In this document: positions 7,351 through 16,382 of the stretch, one piece after another
How the letters are laid out: every line of letters begins with the position of its first letter
Position numbering within the stretch: the first letter of the stretch is position 1
Assembly (NCBI RefSeq): GCF_000813125.1
Contig: NZ_BASE01000131.1
Span: forward strand, 1-58,218
From: Mesobacillus selenatarsenatis SF-1
Lineage (GTDB): Bacteria; Bacillota; Bacilli; Bacillales; Cytobacillaceae
Reading direction: 5' to 3'
DNA length: 58,218 nt
Notes under the pieces: generated by a model
The model's database searches: none
Told to the model about the DNA's origin: nothing
What the model saw: only the letters and a program-made list of their open reading frames with translations
Translations under genes and position numbers: made by a program

Positions 7351-9174
7351 ATGCCTGATTGGTCATATCACCCATTATTTAAACCATGGCTGTCCATTTT
7401 GCCCAGTAATGCCGGACGGGAATTCATCCACCGCGGAATGTCCACCATCGCAAAGTTTCCAGGGGGCAGATCTTTCATCGAGTTTCTTGGGCATATGTCT
7501 CCCTCGGAAAAATTGCACCGCAATCTATTTGGTCTTCATTTCGGTAGTCCGGTTGGGTTAAGCGGGAAGATTGACCCACAATTATCCGGGATTGAAGCCT
7601 TCCCGAGTCTTGGCTTTGGTGCAATTGAAGTTGGTCCCATCACCAAATTTCCGAGAGAGCCCGAAACAGCAGCATCTCTTTCTAAAACAAATGATGCCTG
7701 GATCCTGCCTGAATATGCTGAGACGATTGGACTTATCGCCACAAAAAACAAACTAACTAAATCACGGACAGTGCCGATCCTGATTCGGCTAGAAGAACCG
7801 ATAGACACTGCGGAACATTTAAAAGATGCTGGCGATGTCTTCATAATTGAAATTGATTTAATTGAAAGCATCGATGATCTCATACATATAAAAATGGTTC
7901 TTCTATACAAGCCTGTCCTTTTAGCTATTAGGCATTCTACTGTTGCTGACAACCTTTTTAAGCTTAAATCAGCCAGTCATATTGCGGATGGAATCATGAT
8001 TGAAGAAGACCGTATTTTAACAGACGGCAAACAGGTGTTGCCACTTCAGCAAACAGATGGAATGATACATGCTCTTAACATCATAAAAAATGAAATTGGT
8101 TTGCCGGTCGTTACCTCTGGAGGCGTTGCTGAACCCGCCGATGCGCTCGCCCTTTTTGAGGCAGGTGCGGAGCAAGTCTTTTTATCCGGGGGCTATGTCG
8201 CATCAGGTCCGGGTTTGCCCAAAAGAATCAATGAAGCGCTTCTTGACGAACTAGGAGACGAGAGGAAAGAGCTTCCTGGCTGGATCTGGTATTGGCTGTT
8301 CGGACTTTTCATCCTGCTTGGAGGATCCTTGGTCTTATTCTTCAGTTTCACGAAGGTCATCCTCTTCTATGATGAAGCATTCTTGCAAATGAGCAGGCTT
8401 GAATTGATGGCCTACAATCCCAATCTTTATAAATTCATGTCACATGACAGGATGACACTTGCCGGTACGATGATATCTGGGGGCTTCATCTATATGCAGC
8501 TTGCGCGTCATGGCATCCGTTATGGGATCCACTGGGCAAAAAGAGCTTTCAATATCGGGGCCATTACTGGATTCCTGGGAATCATGCTTTTTCTTGGATT
8601 CGGTTATTTCGACTGGTTGCACGGTTTATTCTGGCTCATTTTGCTTCCTTTTTACATCATGGGCTACATAAAAACACGCTCAGCAAATCAATCACCCTTA
8701 TCAAAAAACCGCACCAACCATTCATCCTGGAAGAAAGCAGTATATGGCCAGCTAATGTTTGTCATCCTCGGTTTCTCCTTTGTACTCGGCGGGATTGTCA
8801 TATCGACAATTGGGGCAACTTATGTGTTTGTTGATACCGACCTGAATTATATCTGTATGACACCAGACCAACTGAGTGCGCTGAACGAAAAACTGATCCC
8901 GGTAATCGCTCATGACCGCGCAGGCTTTGGCAGCGCACTCTTCAGTGTTGGCCTGCTTGTACTAACTCTGTCGTTGTGGGGATTCCATGAAGGTTCTGCC
9001 TGGGTTTGGAGAACATTCCTAATCGGAGGAATACCCGCTTTTACAGCTGGAATTTTCACGCACCTGTATATTGGTTACATTGATTTTATCCACCTGCTGC
9101 CAGCCTATTTTGCATTGGCTCTTTATATCGGCGGGTTATGGCTTACGAAAGATTACTTCAGACCAAAAAGTTGA
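7351..9174 (+). CDS. Dihydroorotate dehydrogenase-like domain fused to a membrane domain
   Basis: 607 residues. Residues ~1-305 follow the class 2 PyrD barrel: LGFGAIEVGPIT near 90-100 and the FMN-phosphate region VVTSGGVAEPADAL with AGAEQVF near 255-280. The usual PyrD active-site stretch (Asn-x-Ser-Ser-Pro-Asn-Thr type) is missing; the matching region reads FIIEIDLIESIDDL. Residues ~310-605 form about seven transmembrane segments. Ordinary PyrD ends near residue 350 and has no such tail. I therefore do not call it pyrD: a flavin-binding, catalytically changed, membrane-tethered relative is the best description. Monocistronic; AGGAGG precedes the ATG and a terminator follows. Confidence 0.75.
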   Translation: MPDWSYHPLFKPWLSILPSNAGREFIHRGMSTIAKFPGGRSFIEFLGHMSPSEKLHRNLFGLHFGSPVGLSGKIDPQLSGIEAFPSLGFGAIEVGPITKFPREPETAASLSKTNDAWILPEYAETIGLIATKNKLTKSRTVPILIRLEEPIDTAEHLKDAGDVFIIEIDLIESIDDLIHIKMVLLYKPVLLAIRHSTVADNLFKLKSASHIADGIMIEEDRILTDGKQVLPLQQTDGMIHALNIIKNEIGLPVVTSGGVAEPADALALFEAGAEQVFLSGGYVASGPGLPKRINEALLDELGDERKELPGWIWYWLFGLFILLGGSLVLFFSFTKVILFYDEAFLQMSRLELMAYNPNLYKFMSHDRMTLAGTMISGGFIYMQLARHGIRYGIHWAKRAFNIGAITGFLGIMLFLGFGYFDWLHGLFWLILLPFYIMGYIKTRSANQSPLSKNRTNHSSWKKAVYGQLMFVILGFSFVLGGIVISTIGATYVFVDTDLNYICMTPDQLSALNEKLIPVIAHDRAGFGSALFSVGLLVLTLSLWGFHEGSAWVWRTFLIGGIPAFTAGIFTHLYIGYIDFIHLLPAYFALALYIGGLWLTKDYFRPKS

Positions 9175-9177
9175 ATT

Positions 9178-9200
9178 AGGACTCATTTGAGTCCTTTTTT
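9178..9200 (+). terminator. Terminator of PyrD-like gene
   Basis: AGGACTC / GAGTCCT stem with a 4-nt loop and T6. Confidence 0.85.
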
Positions 9201-9280
9201 AATTGGGTGAAAATGTTTTCATTGTGTGATACTAATTAATAAAATAATATTTTTTAAAATCCACACTTGAAAAAAGAGCT

Positions 9281-9325
9281 AAAAACGAATATTATATTAT
9301 TTGTGTTTAAAAATCGTTCGTATTT
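9281..9325 (+). promoter_or_regulatory. Candidate PurR operator (PurBox pair)
   Basis: Two inverted PurBox-like 13-mers: AAAAACGAATATT at 9281-9293 and, on the opposite strand, AAATACGAACGAT at 9325-9313. The CGAA cores are 27 nt apart, the geometry expected for PurBoxes separated by about 17 bp. They lie just upstream of a purine permease, a known class of PurR target. Repression by PurR is inferred. Confidence 0.7.
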
Positions 9326-9337
9326 TTGGAGGAACTC

Positions 9338-10639
9338 ATGTTTAAATTAAAAGAGAACAACACGAATGTAAAAACAGAAATGATGGCCGGTATAACGACC
9401 TTTTTCACAATGGTTTATATCGTTGTCGTCAACCCTATCATCCTGGCTGATGCCGGCGTTCCCTTTGAGCAAGTTTTTACAGCGACAATCATTGCTGCTG
9501 TGATCGGTACGCTTTGGATGGCCTTATTTGCTAATTATCCAATCGCGATCGCTCCTGGTATGGGACTGAACGCTTACTTTGCCTACTCTGTTGTAGGCAA
9601 CAACCAGAACATTTCATATGAGACTGCATTCGCTGCGGTTTTTATCGCGGGTTTAATATTTGTCATCCTGTCCCTGACTCCATTCCGTGAAAAGTTGATT
9701 GAAGCAATTCCAGCCAACTTAAAGCACGGAATCACCGCAGGTATTGGACTTTTTATTGCTTTCATCGGTTTGCGTCTTACAGGAATCATCACCGACCACC
9801 CATCGAACTTGGTAGGTCTTGGGGATCTGCATTCCCCATCTGCAGTGCTGGCATTGATTGGACTTGCAGTCACGCTTGTCTTAATGGTGCTTAAGGTGAA
9901 TGGAGCATTGTTCCTGGGAATGGTCGTCACTGCATTGATCGCCTTCTTCACAGGCCAATTGGACTTCAAAGAAGGTTTCATGTCTATGCCATCACTTCCC
10001 GAAGGCATGATTGTCCTGAATCCATGGACAGCATTGATGGATGTCGTACAAAACAGCTTATACGCAGTTGTCTTTTCTTTCATCCTGGTAACTATCTTTG
10101 ATACTACCGGAACAATGATCGGTGTAGCTCACCAGGCAGGCTTGATGAAAGGAAATTCAATGCCGCGTGCAAGAGAAGCATTGCTGTCTGACTCGATCGC
10201 AACTGCCGCAGGTGCTATGTTCGGAACAAGTCCGACAACGGCCTATATTGAATCATCATCAGGTGTTGCTGCAGGTGGACGTACTGGTCTTACCTCACTG
10301 ACGGTAGCCGGTCTTTTTATCGCCGCTGCTTTCTTCGGACCGCTTGTGAGTGCGGTTTCCGGATTATCAGCTATTACTGCTCCAGCTTTGATTATTGTCG
10401 GAAGCCTGATGATGGGCAGTATTTCACAGATCAGCTGGGACGAGCTTGACGAAGCATTCCCTGCTTTCCTGATCATCTTGAGCATGCCGCTTACTTCAAG
10501 CATCGCAACCGGCATCGCGCTTGGATTCATTTCCTATCCTTTACTGAAAGTAGTGAAAGGGCAATGGCGTGATGTTCACCCGCTGCTTTACGTTTTTGCA
10601 GTGCTGTTCTTTTACCAGCTTGCATTCCTGCCACACTAA
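9338..10639 (+). CDS. NCS2-family purine permease (PbuG/PbuO-like)
   Basis: 433 residues with about 12 hydrophobic segments and AzgA/PbuG-type motifs: TEMMAGITTFFTMVYIVVVN at the N-terminus, APGMGLNAYF, and GTSPTTAYIESSSGVAAGGRTG. Members import hypoxanthine, guanine or adenine by proton symport. The start is ATG 9338 behind GGAGG; the upstream TTG at 9326 is part of the ribosome site. Preceded by a PurBox pair rather than a riboswitch, unlike its paralogue at 23084. That fits a PbuO-type role, but substrate is not proven. Confidence 0.9.
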   Translation: MFKLKENNTNVKTEMMAGITTFFTMVYIVVVNPIILADAGVPFEQVFTATIIAAVIGTLWMALFANYPIAIAPGMGLNAYFAYSVVGNNQNISYETAFAAVFIAGLIFVILSLTPFREKLIEAIPANLKHGITAGIGLFIAFIGLRLTGIITDHPSNLVGLGDLHSPSAVLALIGLAVTLVLMVLKVNGALFLGMVVTALIAFFTGQLDFKEGFMSMPSLPEGMIVLNPWTALMDVVQNSLYAVVFSFILVTIFDTTGTMIGVAHQAGLMKGNSMPRAREALLSDSIATAAGAMFGTSPTTAYIESSSGVAAGGRTGLTSLTVAGLFIAAAFFGPLVSAVSGLSAITAPALIIVGSLMMGSISQISWDELDEAFPAFLIILSMPLTSSIATGIALGFISYPLLKVVKGQWRDVHPLLYVFAVLFFYQLAFLPH

Positions 10640-10692
10640 GGGATGCCCATGCCCGGGCGTGAAATTGAGATAACCTATTCTATGTAACATTT

Positions 10693-10721
10693 GAACCTGC
10701 CGATTGGCAGGTTCTTTTTTT
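10693..10721 (+). terminator. Terminator of purine permease gene
   Basis: GAACCTGCC / GGCAGGTTC stem, GATT loop and T7. Confidence 0.95.
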
Positions 10722-10789
10722 ATGTAATGTTCTAACACTTGTCTTTTTACATAGAAATAATGGAAGAAGGACAAGGCTGGTGATAATGG

Positions 10790-11365
10790 ATGACAGGGAA
10801 AGTTCTTGCTGTACTTGTAGGAAGCATATTGCTTGGAGTAGGAGTGAATGGATTTCTCGTCCCACACCATCTCCTGGACGGCGGCATGATTGGCATTGGC
10901 TTGATCATTCATTATTTTTATGGATTTCCTACAGGCCTTACGATGATTCTCCTGAGTCTCCCTCTATACGTATTGGCTTGGATATTGGAACGGAAATACT
11001 TTTTTCATAGCTTGAATGGGTTATTGGTATCAAGCTTTTTCATTGATCTGTTCGCACCTGTTGAAAAAGGAATCCACCTGGGAATCGTCCCAAGCGCAAT
11101 CCTGGGAGGGATATTGGTGGGATGCGGAATTGGTTTGATGCTCCGCTATGAAACAAGCACTGGCGGGACGGATTTATTAGCCCAATTGGTTCATAAATTT
11201 TTTCCTGTTAATGTCGGAATCTTGATTTTCCTAATAGACGGAATAGTAGTTTTATCAGGGTTGAAGGTAATTGGAATGGAAAAATTCATCTATTCGCTGC
11301 TTACGATTACATGTGTGGGATTGATGACATCGTTGTGTGTGATAAAAAGGAAGACTGTTCATTGA
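10790..11365 (+). CDS. YitT family membrane protein
   Basis: 191 residues with five or six transmembrane segments and the family motif HHLLDGGMIGIGLIIHY, plus GYETSTGGTD-like RYETSTGGTD in the fourth segment. It lacks the soluble C-terminal DUF2179 domain of full-length YitT proteins, so it is the short form. Function unknown. The ATG at 10790 has a moderate ribosome site (GGTGAT). Confidence 0.8.
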   Translation: MTGKVLAVLVGSILLGVGVNGFLVPHHLLDGGMIGIGLIIHYFYGFPTGLTMILLSLPLYVLAWILERKYFFHSLNGLLVSSFFIDLFAPVEKGIHLGIVPSAILGGILVGCGIGLMLRYETSTGGTDLLAQLVHKFFPVNVGILIFLIDGIVVLSGLKVIGMEKFIYSLLTITCVGLMTSLCVIKRKTVH

Positions 11366-11389
11366 TTCTTTTTCGAAAAAATAAATGCA

Positions 11390-11426
11390 GAAAGCCAGCC
11401 GAGGTTTTTCCTTGGCTGGCTTCTTA
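11390..11426. terminator. Bidirectional terminator
   Basis: AAGCCAGCCGAGG pairs with CCTTGGCTGGCTT around T5, between the convergent YitT and tcyP genes. Confidence 0.85.
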
Positions 11427-11432
11427 GCATTC

Positions 11433-12821
11433 TTAAGCTTCGGCTTCGATTTTTTGATTCATATCTGTATAGACCGATGAATCGATTTCTTTTGTGATTC
11501 TGCTTGTCAGGATGCCTGATGTCATCGAGCCGCTTACATTTACTGCTGTGCGTCCCATATCAATCAATGGTTCAATGGAAATCAGCAACCCGGCAAGAGC
11601 GACCGGCAGGTTCAACGCTGAAAGAACTAGTAGTGCAGCAAATGTCGCGCCACCTCCAACTCCGGCAACACCGAAGGAACTGATGGCTACAATTGCGATC
11701 ACTGTTGCGATGAATGATGGTGTCAAAGGGTCAATACCCACTGACGGTGCAATCATGACTGCGAGCATCGCAGGATAAATCCCGGCGCAGCCATTTTGCC
11801 CGATAGATAACCCGAAGGAACCGGCAAAGTTTGCAATCCCTTCTGGAACGCCAAGCGAGCGCTGTGTTTTGATATTTAATGGCAATGCCCCGGCACTCGT
11901 TCTTGAAGTGAAAGCAAACGCGAGAACAGGAAATGCTTTTTTAATATAAGTGACTGGATTTAAACCAGCAATCGTCAGTAATAACAAGTGGATAATGAAC
12001 ATGATTGCAAGAGCAACATATGAAGCTGCTACGAATTTACCTAGTTTTAAGATTGCGTCGAAATCGCTTAAGGCAACGGTCTTTGTCATGATGGCAAGAA
12101 CTCCATATGGTGTCAGGCGCAGGATCAGCGTGACGACCCTCATGATGACCGCATAGAAAGCATCAACAATCTTGGCAAAAAGCTCTGCCTGATCAGGAGA
12201 TTTTCTTCTCACTCCAAGGTATGCGATTCCCAGGAATGCCGCGAAAATAACAACTGATATTGTAGATGTCGGTCGTGCCCCAGTGAAGTCAAGAAATGGA
12301 TTGGCTGGCAAGAGATCAAGAATTTGCTGCGGCATGGTGCGCCCCTCAATCCCTCCATACGTTTCCTCAAGCTTCTCAGCACGCGCTTGCTCCGCCTCAC
12401 CTTGTGTGATCTGCACAGCTTCAAGGTCGAAACCAACCGCAGTAGCGATACCAACCGCAGCGGCAACAGCAGTTGTGCCAACCAGCAAGCCGAGAATCAG
12501 TGTACTGATTTTACCGATGTTATTCGTCAGCTTAAGCTTTGTGAAAGCAGCCAAAATCGATATAAATACTAGCGGCATAACGATCATTTGCAGGAACTTT
12601 ACATAGCCGCTTCCCACAATCGCGAACCAGTCAGTACTCTGAGTAATGACCTCAGATCCCGCTCCGTAAATGAATTGCAATGCAAAACCGAATATAATCC
12701 CGATTCCCAGTGCAATGAATACTCGTTTAGAAAATGAAACATGCTTCTTTTGCATGTAAAAAAGAACAGCAATGATGCCTAGCATAACTGCAATATTTAA
12801 AATAACAAGTCCAGTAGTCAC
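11433..12821 (-). CDS. tcyP: L-cystine symporter TcyP
   Basis: 462-residue member of the dicarboxylate/amino acid:cation symporter family, closely matching B. subtilis TcyP from its N-terminus (MQKKHVSFSKRVF) through the conserved core FTSRTSAGALPLNI and GLSIGQNGCAGIYPAML. It imports cystine and related sulfur compounds. The start is GTG at 12821, eight bases after AGGAGGG. A good sigma-A promoter lies upstream. The next minus-strand gene upstream is a glutaredoxin-like gene that ends at its own terminator. Confidence 0.95.
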   Translation of the reverse strand: MTTGLVILNIAVMLGIIAVLFYMQKKHVSFSKRVFIALGIGIIFGFALQFIYGAGSEVITQSTDWFAIVGSGYVKFLQMIVMPLVFISILAAFTKLKLTNNIGKISTLILGLLVGTTAVAAAVGIATAVGFDLEAVQITQGEAEQARAEKLEETYGGIEGRTMPQQILDLLPANPFLDFTGARPTSTISVVIFAAFLGIAYLGVRRKSPDQAELFAKIVDAFYAVIMRVVTLILRLTPYGVLAIMTKTVALSDFDAILKLGKFVAASYVALAIMFIIHLLLLTIAGLNPVTYIKKAFPVLAFAFTSRTSAGALPLNIKTQRSLGVPEGIANFAGSFGLSIGQNGCAGIYPAMLAVMIAPSVGIDPLTPSFIATVIAIVAISSFGVAGVGGGATFAALLVLSALNLPVALAGLLISIEPLIDMGRTAVNVSGSMTSGILTSRITKEIDSSVYTDMNQKIEAEA

Positions 12822-12853
12822 TGACTTTCCCTCCTAATTTATCATTCTCGAAT

Positions 12854-12882
12854 AATATAATACATGTATTCTGATAAGTCAA
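12854..12882 (-). promoter_or_regulatory. tcyP promoter with palindromic spacer
   Basis: Minus strand TTGACT (12882-12877), 17-nt spacer, TATATT (12859-12854). The spacer carries the palindrome AATACATGTATT (12859-12870), a possible repressor site. CymR control is known for B. subtilis tcyP, but I could not match a CymR box with confidence. Confidence 0.6.
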
Positions 12883-12983
12883 CTCGGAATTAAAGTGATT
12901 ACCCTCCCCCATGAAAGATTTATATATTATAATTTATGAACTTCATTATGGTTCCATGTCACATAAAATTTTTATAAAACGGC

Positions 12984-13011
12984 AAAAAGCCACCAAATTT
13001 GATGGCTTTTT
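12984..13011 (-). terminator. Terminator of the TGA-containing glutaredoxin gene
   Basis: Minus strand AAAAAGCC and GGCTTTTT pair as part of a longer imperfect palindrome ending in a T run. Confidence 0.8.
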
Positions 13012-13027
13012 GTCATTAGTATTTAGA

Positions 13028-13303
13028 TTATAAGCTTCCAGCAAGCTTTTCAATTTCACTTCTGTTATTTTCAAATCCGATCAATACTTTTTTATCTTTC
13101 ATGAACAAGAACTTTGTGCTCGTAAAAATAAATGCAGGAACAATTACAGTACCTGTTAATTCTTTTAGCTTTTTCTCCTTTTCAGGCTCATCCTGAACAT
13201 TGATTTCTTCATACGGTACTTTTTTTTGCGAAAGAAACTCCTTCGCTTCCTGGCAATCTGTTCACATAGGACGCGTGAAAAGTGTTAAAGAGTTTTTGGC
13301 CAT
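13028..13303 (-). CDS. Glutaredoxin-like protein with in-frame TGA at the catalytic Cys (candidate selenoprotein)
   Basis: Read through the TGA, this gives 91 residues with a full glutaredoxin fold: strand SLTLFTRPM, then [TGA]-T-D-C at residues 14-17, a helix QEAKEFLSQKK, the cis-proline region TVIVPAF and the C-terminal GFENNRSEIEKL. TGA (13264-13262) replaces exactly the first Cys of CxxC, giving UxxC. GAGGAGG lies seven to eight bases before the ATG, and a terminator follows. A hairpin with SECIS-like geometry starts 15 nt after the TGA. Reading frame and codon use stay protein-like on both sides. The alternative is a nonsense mutation or sequencing error. No sel genes are in the window. 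Confidence 0.7.
13228..13246 (-). promoter_or_regulatory. SECIS-like hairpin downstream of the in-frame TGA
   Basis: Minus strand GCGAAGG (13246-13240) pairs with CTTTCGC (13234-13228), including one G-T pair, around the loop AGTTT. The stem begins 15 nt and the loop 22 nt after the TGA. Bacterial SECIS elements usually place a short stem-loop with a G among the first two loop bases about 16-37 nt after UGA, and this one fits. Short hairpins also arise by chance. Confidence 0.5.
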
Positions 13304-13629
13304 TATATTGCCTCCTCTGCAGTTTTTTGTACAAATAGTATATCGCCAAGTTATGAGGGTCATCCAATAATCCGCTTGGACATCCTGTAATCCAAACCTT
13401 GGATATTCATCCCTTTCCATTAGAGAAGTCACGTCGAAAAAAAGCTCTGGCCTATATATTCAAGAACATCTCCAAAAAGCAACTAGTGCGAAAAAATAGT
13501 CATGATAAAAAAAGCAACTTAAATCAATTTTGTGTTAAAGTAAAAGTAATATATCCGAATAATTTGTCTTCTTAACGAACATATATTTTGAATGGAGCGG
13601 TCGCTCCTCGTCGACTGGAGATTAAGACT
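13304..13629. other. Divergent intergenic region
   Basis: About 325 bp between the glutaredoxin gene and the KinB-like kinase gene. Beyond the two ribosome sites I see no reading frame, clear promoter or repeat that I can defend. Confidence 0.5.
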
Positions 13630-14904
13630 ATGGACCTTTTAACAGTTCTTGTATTGAATCTGATCTTCATCCTGTTTACTACATTTGTGTTCCAATACAT
13701 TATCGTTAACAAATTTACAAGTTTATATAGGAAAAACGCCAAAACATTCATTATAATTTTGGGCGCGATTCAAATCCTGTTTTGTATGTCTTTTACGGTG
13801 ATTGGCAATAAGGATTTCATCTTCGATCTCCGCTTGATTCCTGTTGTCGTTGGAGGGTTATATGGCGGACCTATCGTAAGCATCATGCTTTTCATCACTG
13901 TTGTACTGGCAAGGATTCCTTTTGGCGGCAATGGGATATGGATTAACTTCTTTAACATGCTTACCATTACCGTATTAACTGTTTACCTATCCAGTAAGTT
14001 CAGGGCTTTCCCTCTGTCCAGAAAACTATTTACTGTTGTGGCGGTCGCATTATCTTATACCGTCCTCATTTTCCTGATGAAGGCGGCAGTGTTTGACGAC
14101 TTGTCTAACTTTCAATTCATGCTCTTATACGGTTTGGCCCTTTCTGCCGGAATTTTCATTGTGACATATTATATTGAAATCATGAGGCAGAACTATCTTT
14201 TACATAATGCTGTGATCAAGTCTGATAAGATTGAGGTTGTCTCACAATTGGCGGCGAGTGTCAGTCATGAGGTGCGAAACCCGCTTACGGTCACACGCGG
14301 ATTCCTGCAAATGCTAAAGGATCCTACTATTGAGGAAAAAAAGAGGCTCTATTATTTAAATACTGCAATTGATGAACTCGATCGTGCAGAAACAATCATT
14401 AAAGATTACCTTAATTTCGCCAAACCACAATCGGAAATGGATTCATCCATCTGTGTAAAAGAAGAAATCGAGAAAGCACTTGAGCTCATCCTTCCTTATG
14501 CAAATCATTTTTCGGTAAATATAAAAAAGGATTTGATGGCGGGAATGAATGTCGCCGGTGAAGCCGCCAAATTACATCAATGTATACTCAATATCATCAA
14601 AAACGGCATTGAGGCTATGCCAAACGGCGGTGACCTGGTGATCAGCTGCCGCGAGATGGCCAATAACCATGTATCCATCACAATCGAAGATACAGGATGC
14701 GGCATGTCTCCACAGCAATTAGCAAAAATCGGGGAACCTTACTTTTCAACCAAGGCAGAAAAAGGCACCGGGCTGGGCATGATGGTCGTTAATAAGATTA
14801 TCCACGAAATGGGCGGTACGGTAAACGTTAAAAGCAAACTTAACGCAGGCACCCAATTCAAGATTACATTACCGCTTTATAACGTAGAAAAACGGGAGAC
14901 ATAG
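13630..14904 (+). CDS. KinB-like membrane sensor histidine kinase
   Basis: 424 residues. Residues ~1-185 form about six transmembrane segments of the 5TM-5TMR_LYT type (DLRLIPVVVGGLYGGP). The H box SHEVRNPLTV places the phosphorylated His near residue 213. The ATPase domain has the N box NIIKNGIEAM, G1 DTGCGMS and G2 GTGLGMMV. The layout matches KinB-class kinases that feed the sporulation phosphorelay. No response regulator is adjacent, as expected for an orphan sporulation kinase. The ATG at 13630 follows GGAG by nine bases; a TTG at 13588 lacks a site. Confidence 0.85.
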   Translation: MDLLTVLVLNLIFILFTTFVFQYIIVNKFTSLYRKNAKTFIIILGAIQILFCMSFTVIGNKDFIFDLRLIPVVVGGLYGGPIVSIMLFITVVLARIPFGGNGIWINFFNMLTITVLTVYLSSKFRAFPLSRKLFTVVAVALSYTVLIFLMKAAVFDDLSNFQFMLLYGLALSAGIFIVTYYIEIMRQNYLLHNAVIKSDKIEVVSQLAASVSHEVRNPLTVTRGFLQMLKDPTIEEKKRLYYLNTAIDELDRAETIIKDYLNFAKPQSEMDSSICVKEEIEKALELILPYANHFSVNIKKDLMAGMNVAGEAAKLHQCILNIIKNGIEAMPNGGDLVISCREMANNHVSITIEDTGCGMSPQQLAKIGEPYFSTKAEKGTGLGMMVVNKIIHEMGGTVNVKSKLNAGTQFKITLPLYNVEKRET

Positions 14905-14918
14905 ATTCTCCCGTTTTT
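14888..14918. terminator. Bidirectional terminator between kinase and sspH
   Basis: AAAAACGGGAGA pairs with TCTCCCGTTTTT; it overlaps the kinase stop codon. Confidence 0.85.
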
Positions 14919-15098
14919 CTATTCCTCTATTAAATTCAAGACTGGTACGTCTCTTTCGACATCCGGTTCTGACTTGGAATAAATCCTTGCCATTTTTGTA
15001 CTTTCGTCAACATGCTGGATGATGATTGGCTCCCCATCATAAGTTACATTAATCATATCTGCTGACTCAACAATTTCTTTTGCGCGGCCTATATTCAT
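14919..15098 (-). CDS. sspH: H-type small acid-soluble spore protein
   Basis: 59 residues (MNIGRAKEIVESADMINVTY...), very close to B. subtilis SspH (N-terminal MN-I-x-RAKEIVES, then IQHVDE). The start is ATG 15098 with AAGGAGGA upstream, which excludes a longer frame starting at 15146. Second SspH in the window. It is convergent with the kinase gene. Confidence 0.92.
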   Translation of the reverse strand: MNIGRAKEIVESADMINVTYDGEPIIIQHVDESTKMARIYSKSEPDVERDVPVLNLIEE

Positions 15099-15175
15099 TC
15101 CTGCGTTCCTCCTTCTTGGTAACAAACATAATTTATGCTTAATCATGTTCTGCTATCCAAAAAACGAGCTAAAAT

Positions 15176-16207
15176 TCAAATCTTGAAATTCAGCCGAATT
15201 ACATTTGCTTTTCTTAAAGTGTCGTAGATAATCACGATAATCGGACCAATAAAAATCCCGGAAAGCCCGAGCAGTTTGAGTCCAATATACATGCTGATCA
15301 AGGAGGCAAGCGGCGAAATACCAAGGTTTGATGAATATATCTTTGGCTCGATCACCCTGCGGACAACAGTGATGATCAGAAACAAAATGATTAATCCAAT
15401 TCCCAGAAAATGATTATCCTGGAGAATCGCAATAACGGCCCAGGGAACAAGGACTGATCCGGTTCCGAGAATCGGCAGGATATCGACAATAACAATCAAC
15501 AATGATAGCAGTCCCGTGTATTTAACCCCAAGAATGTTGAGGCCAGCCATCGCCATGATAAAGGTGACCAAGCTCAGGATAACCTGCGCTTTTAAAAAAC
15601 CTATCCCTGCCTTGTTCAACTGGCTTCCAACCAGGAAGACCTTCTGCCGAGTTTGCTCCTTCAAATGGGATTCCAGCTTCAATTTAAGATTAGGCAGTTC
15701 AAGACTGAACAAAAATAACGCAATAAGATAAACAAGAAACTCAATCATGAACCCTGGTATTGCCGTGAGCAGATTGATTATGCCAGCAATGAATTGTTGC
15801 AGGAACGAATCAAGCGTGTTTATATTCTTTTCAATCGTCGCTTCAATCTGGTCAATGACTTCTCCCGGGAAGTTTTTTGAATAGAATTCCCACTTGCCCA
15901 TCAAAGGAAGAATCGCTGTTCTGTAAATGTCCCTTACGAATGTAGGAGTTCGCTCGGATAAGGATACCGCCTGATGGGCGATAATTGAAACAAGGTTATA
16001 TCCAATAACACCTAACAGGAGCACATAGCTGATAAATACTCCGATCACAGCCTGAAGACGCTTGAAAGAAAATCTTTTCATAATCCATTGAACCATTCCT
16101 TCGAGCATGACTGCTGTTAACACAGCAAAAATGAGCGGAAGGCTATATGGAACAAGGAAAAAAACGACTGCAGCAATCACTGCAATCCATACCCATTTTT
16201 TCCACAT
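15176..16207 (-). CDS. AI-2E family transporter-like membrane protein
   Basis: 343 residues with about eight transmembrane segments and a large soluble region near 65-150. The UPF0118/AI-2E family C-terminal motifs are present: VDILPILGTGSVLVPWA and EPKIYSSNLGISPLASLISMY-type sequence. Family roles vary (signal export, Na+/H+ antiport, and YtvI in sporulation), so no specific substrate is assigned. AAGGAGAG precedes the ATG. Confidence 0.8.
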   Translation of the reverse strand: MWKKWVWIAVIAAVVFFLVPYSLPLIFAVLTAVMLEGMVQWIMKRFSFKRLQAVIGVFISYVLLLGVIGYNLVSIIAHQAVSLSERTPTFVRDIYRTAILPLMGKWEFYSKNFPGEVIDQIEATIEKNINTLDSFLQQFIAGIINLLTAIPGFMIEFLVYLIALFLFSLELPNLKLKLESHLKEQTRQKVFLVGSQLNKAGIGFLKAQVILSLVTFIMAMAGLNILGVKYTGLLSLLIVIVDILPILGTGSVLVPWAVIAILQDNHFLGIGLIILFLIITVVRRVIEPKIYSSNLGISPLASLISMYIGLKLLGLSGIFIGPIIVIIYDTLRKANVIRLNFKI

Positions 16208-16382
16208 ATAATAGATACTCTCCTTATGGAAATTAAAACTGTCAGACCTTTAAAAATACTATAAACCATCTTTGGTCTATCCGCTATTTTTTTCACTAGG
16301 TATTTTTATTTTGGGCAAATAATAATGGATGACTCATTCAGTTGCAGGGTATTAAGATTAAAAAGAGTTATTAGGAGGTTTT

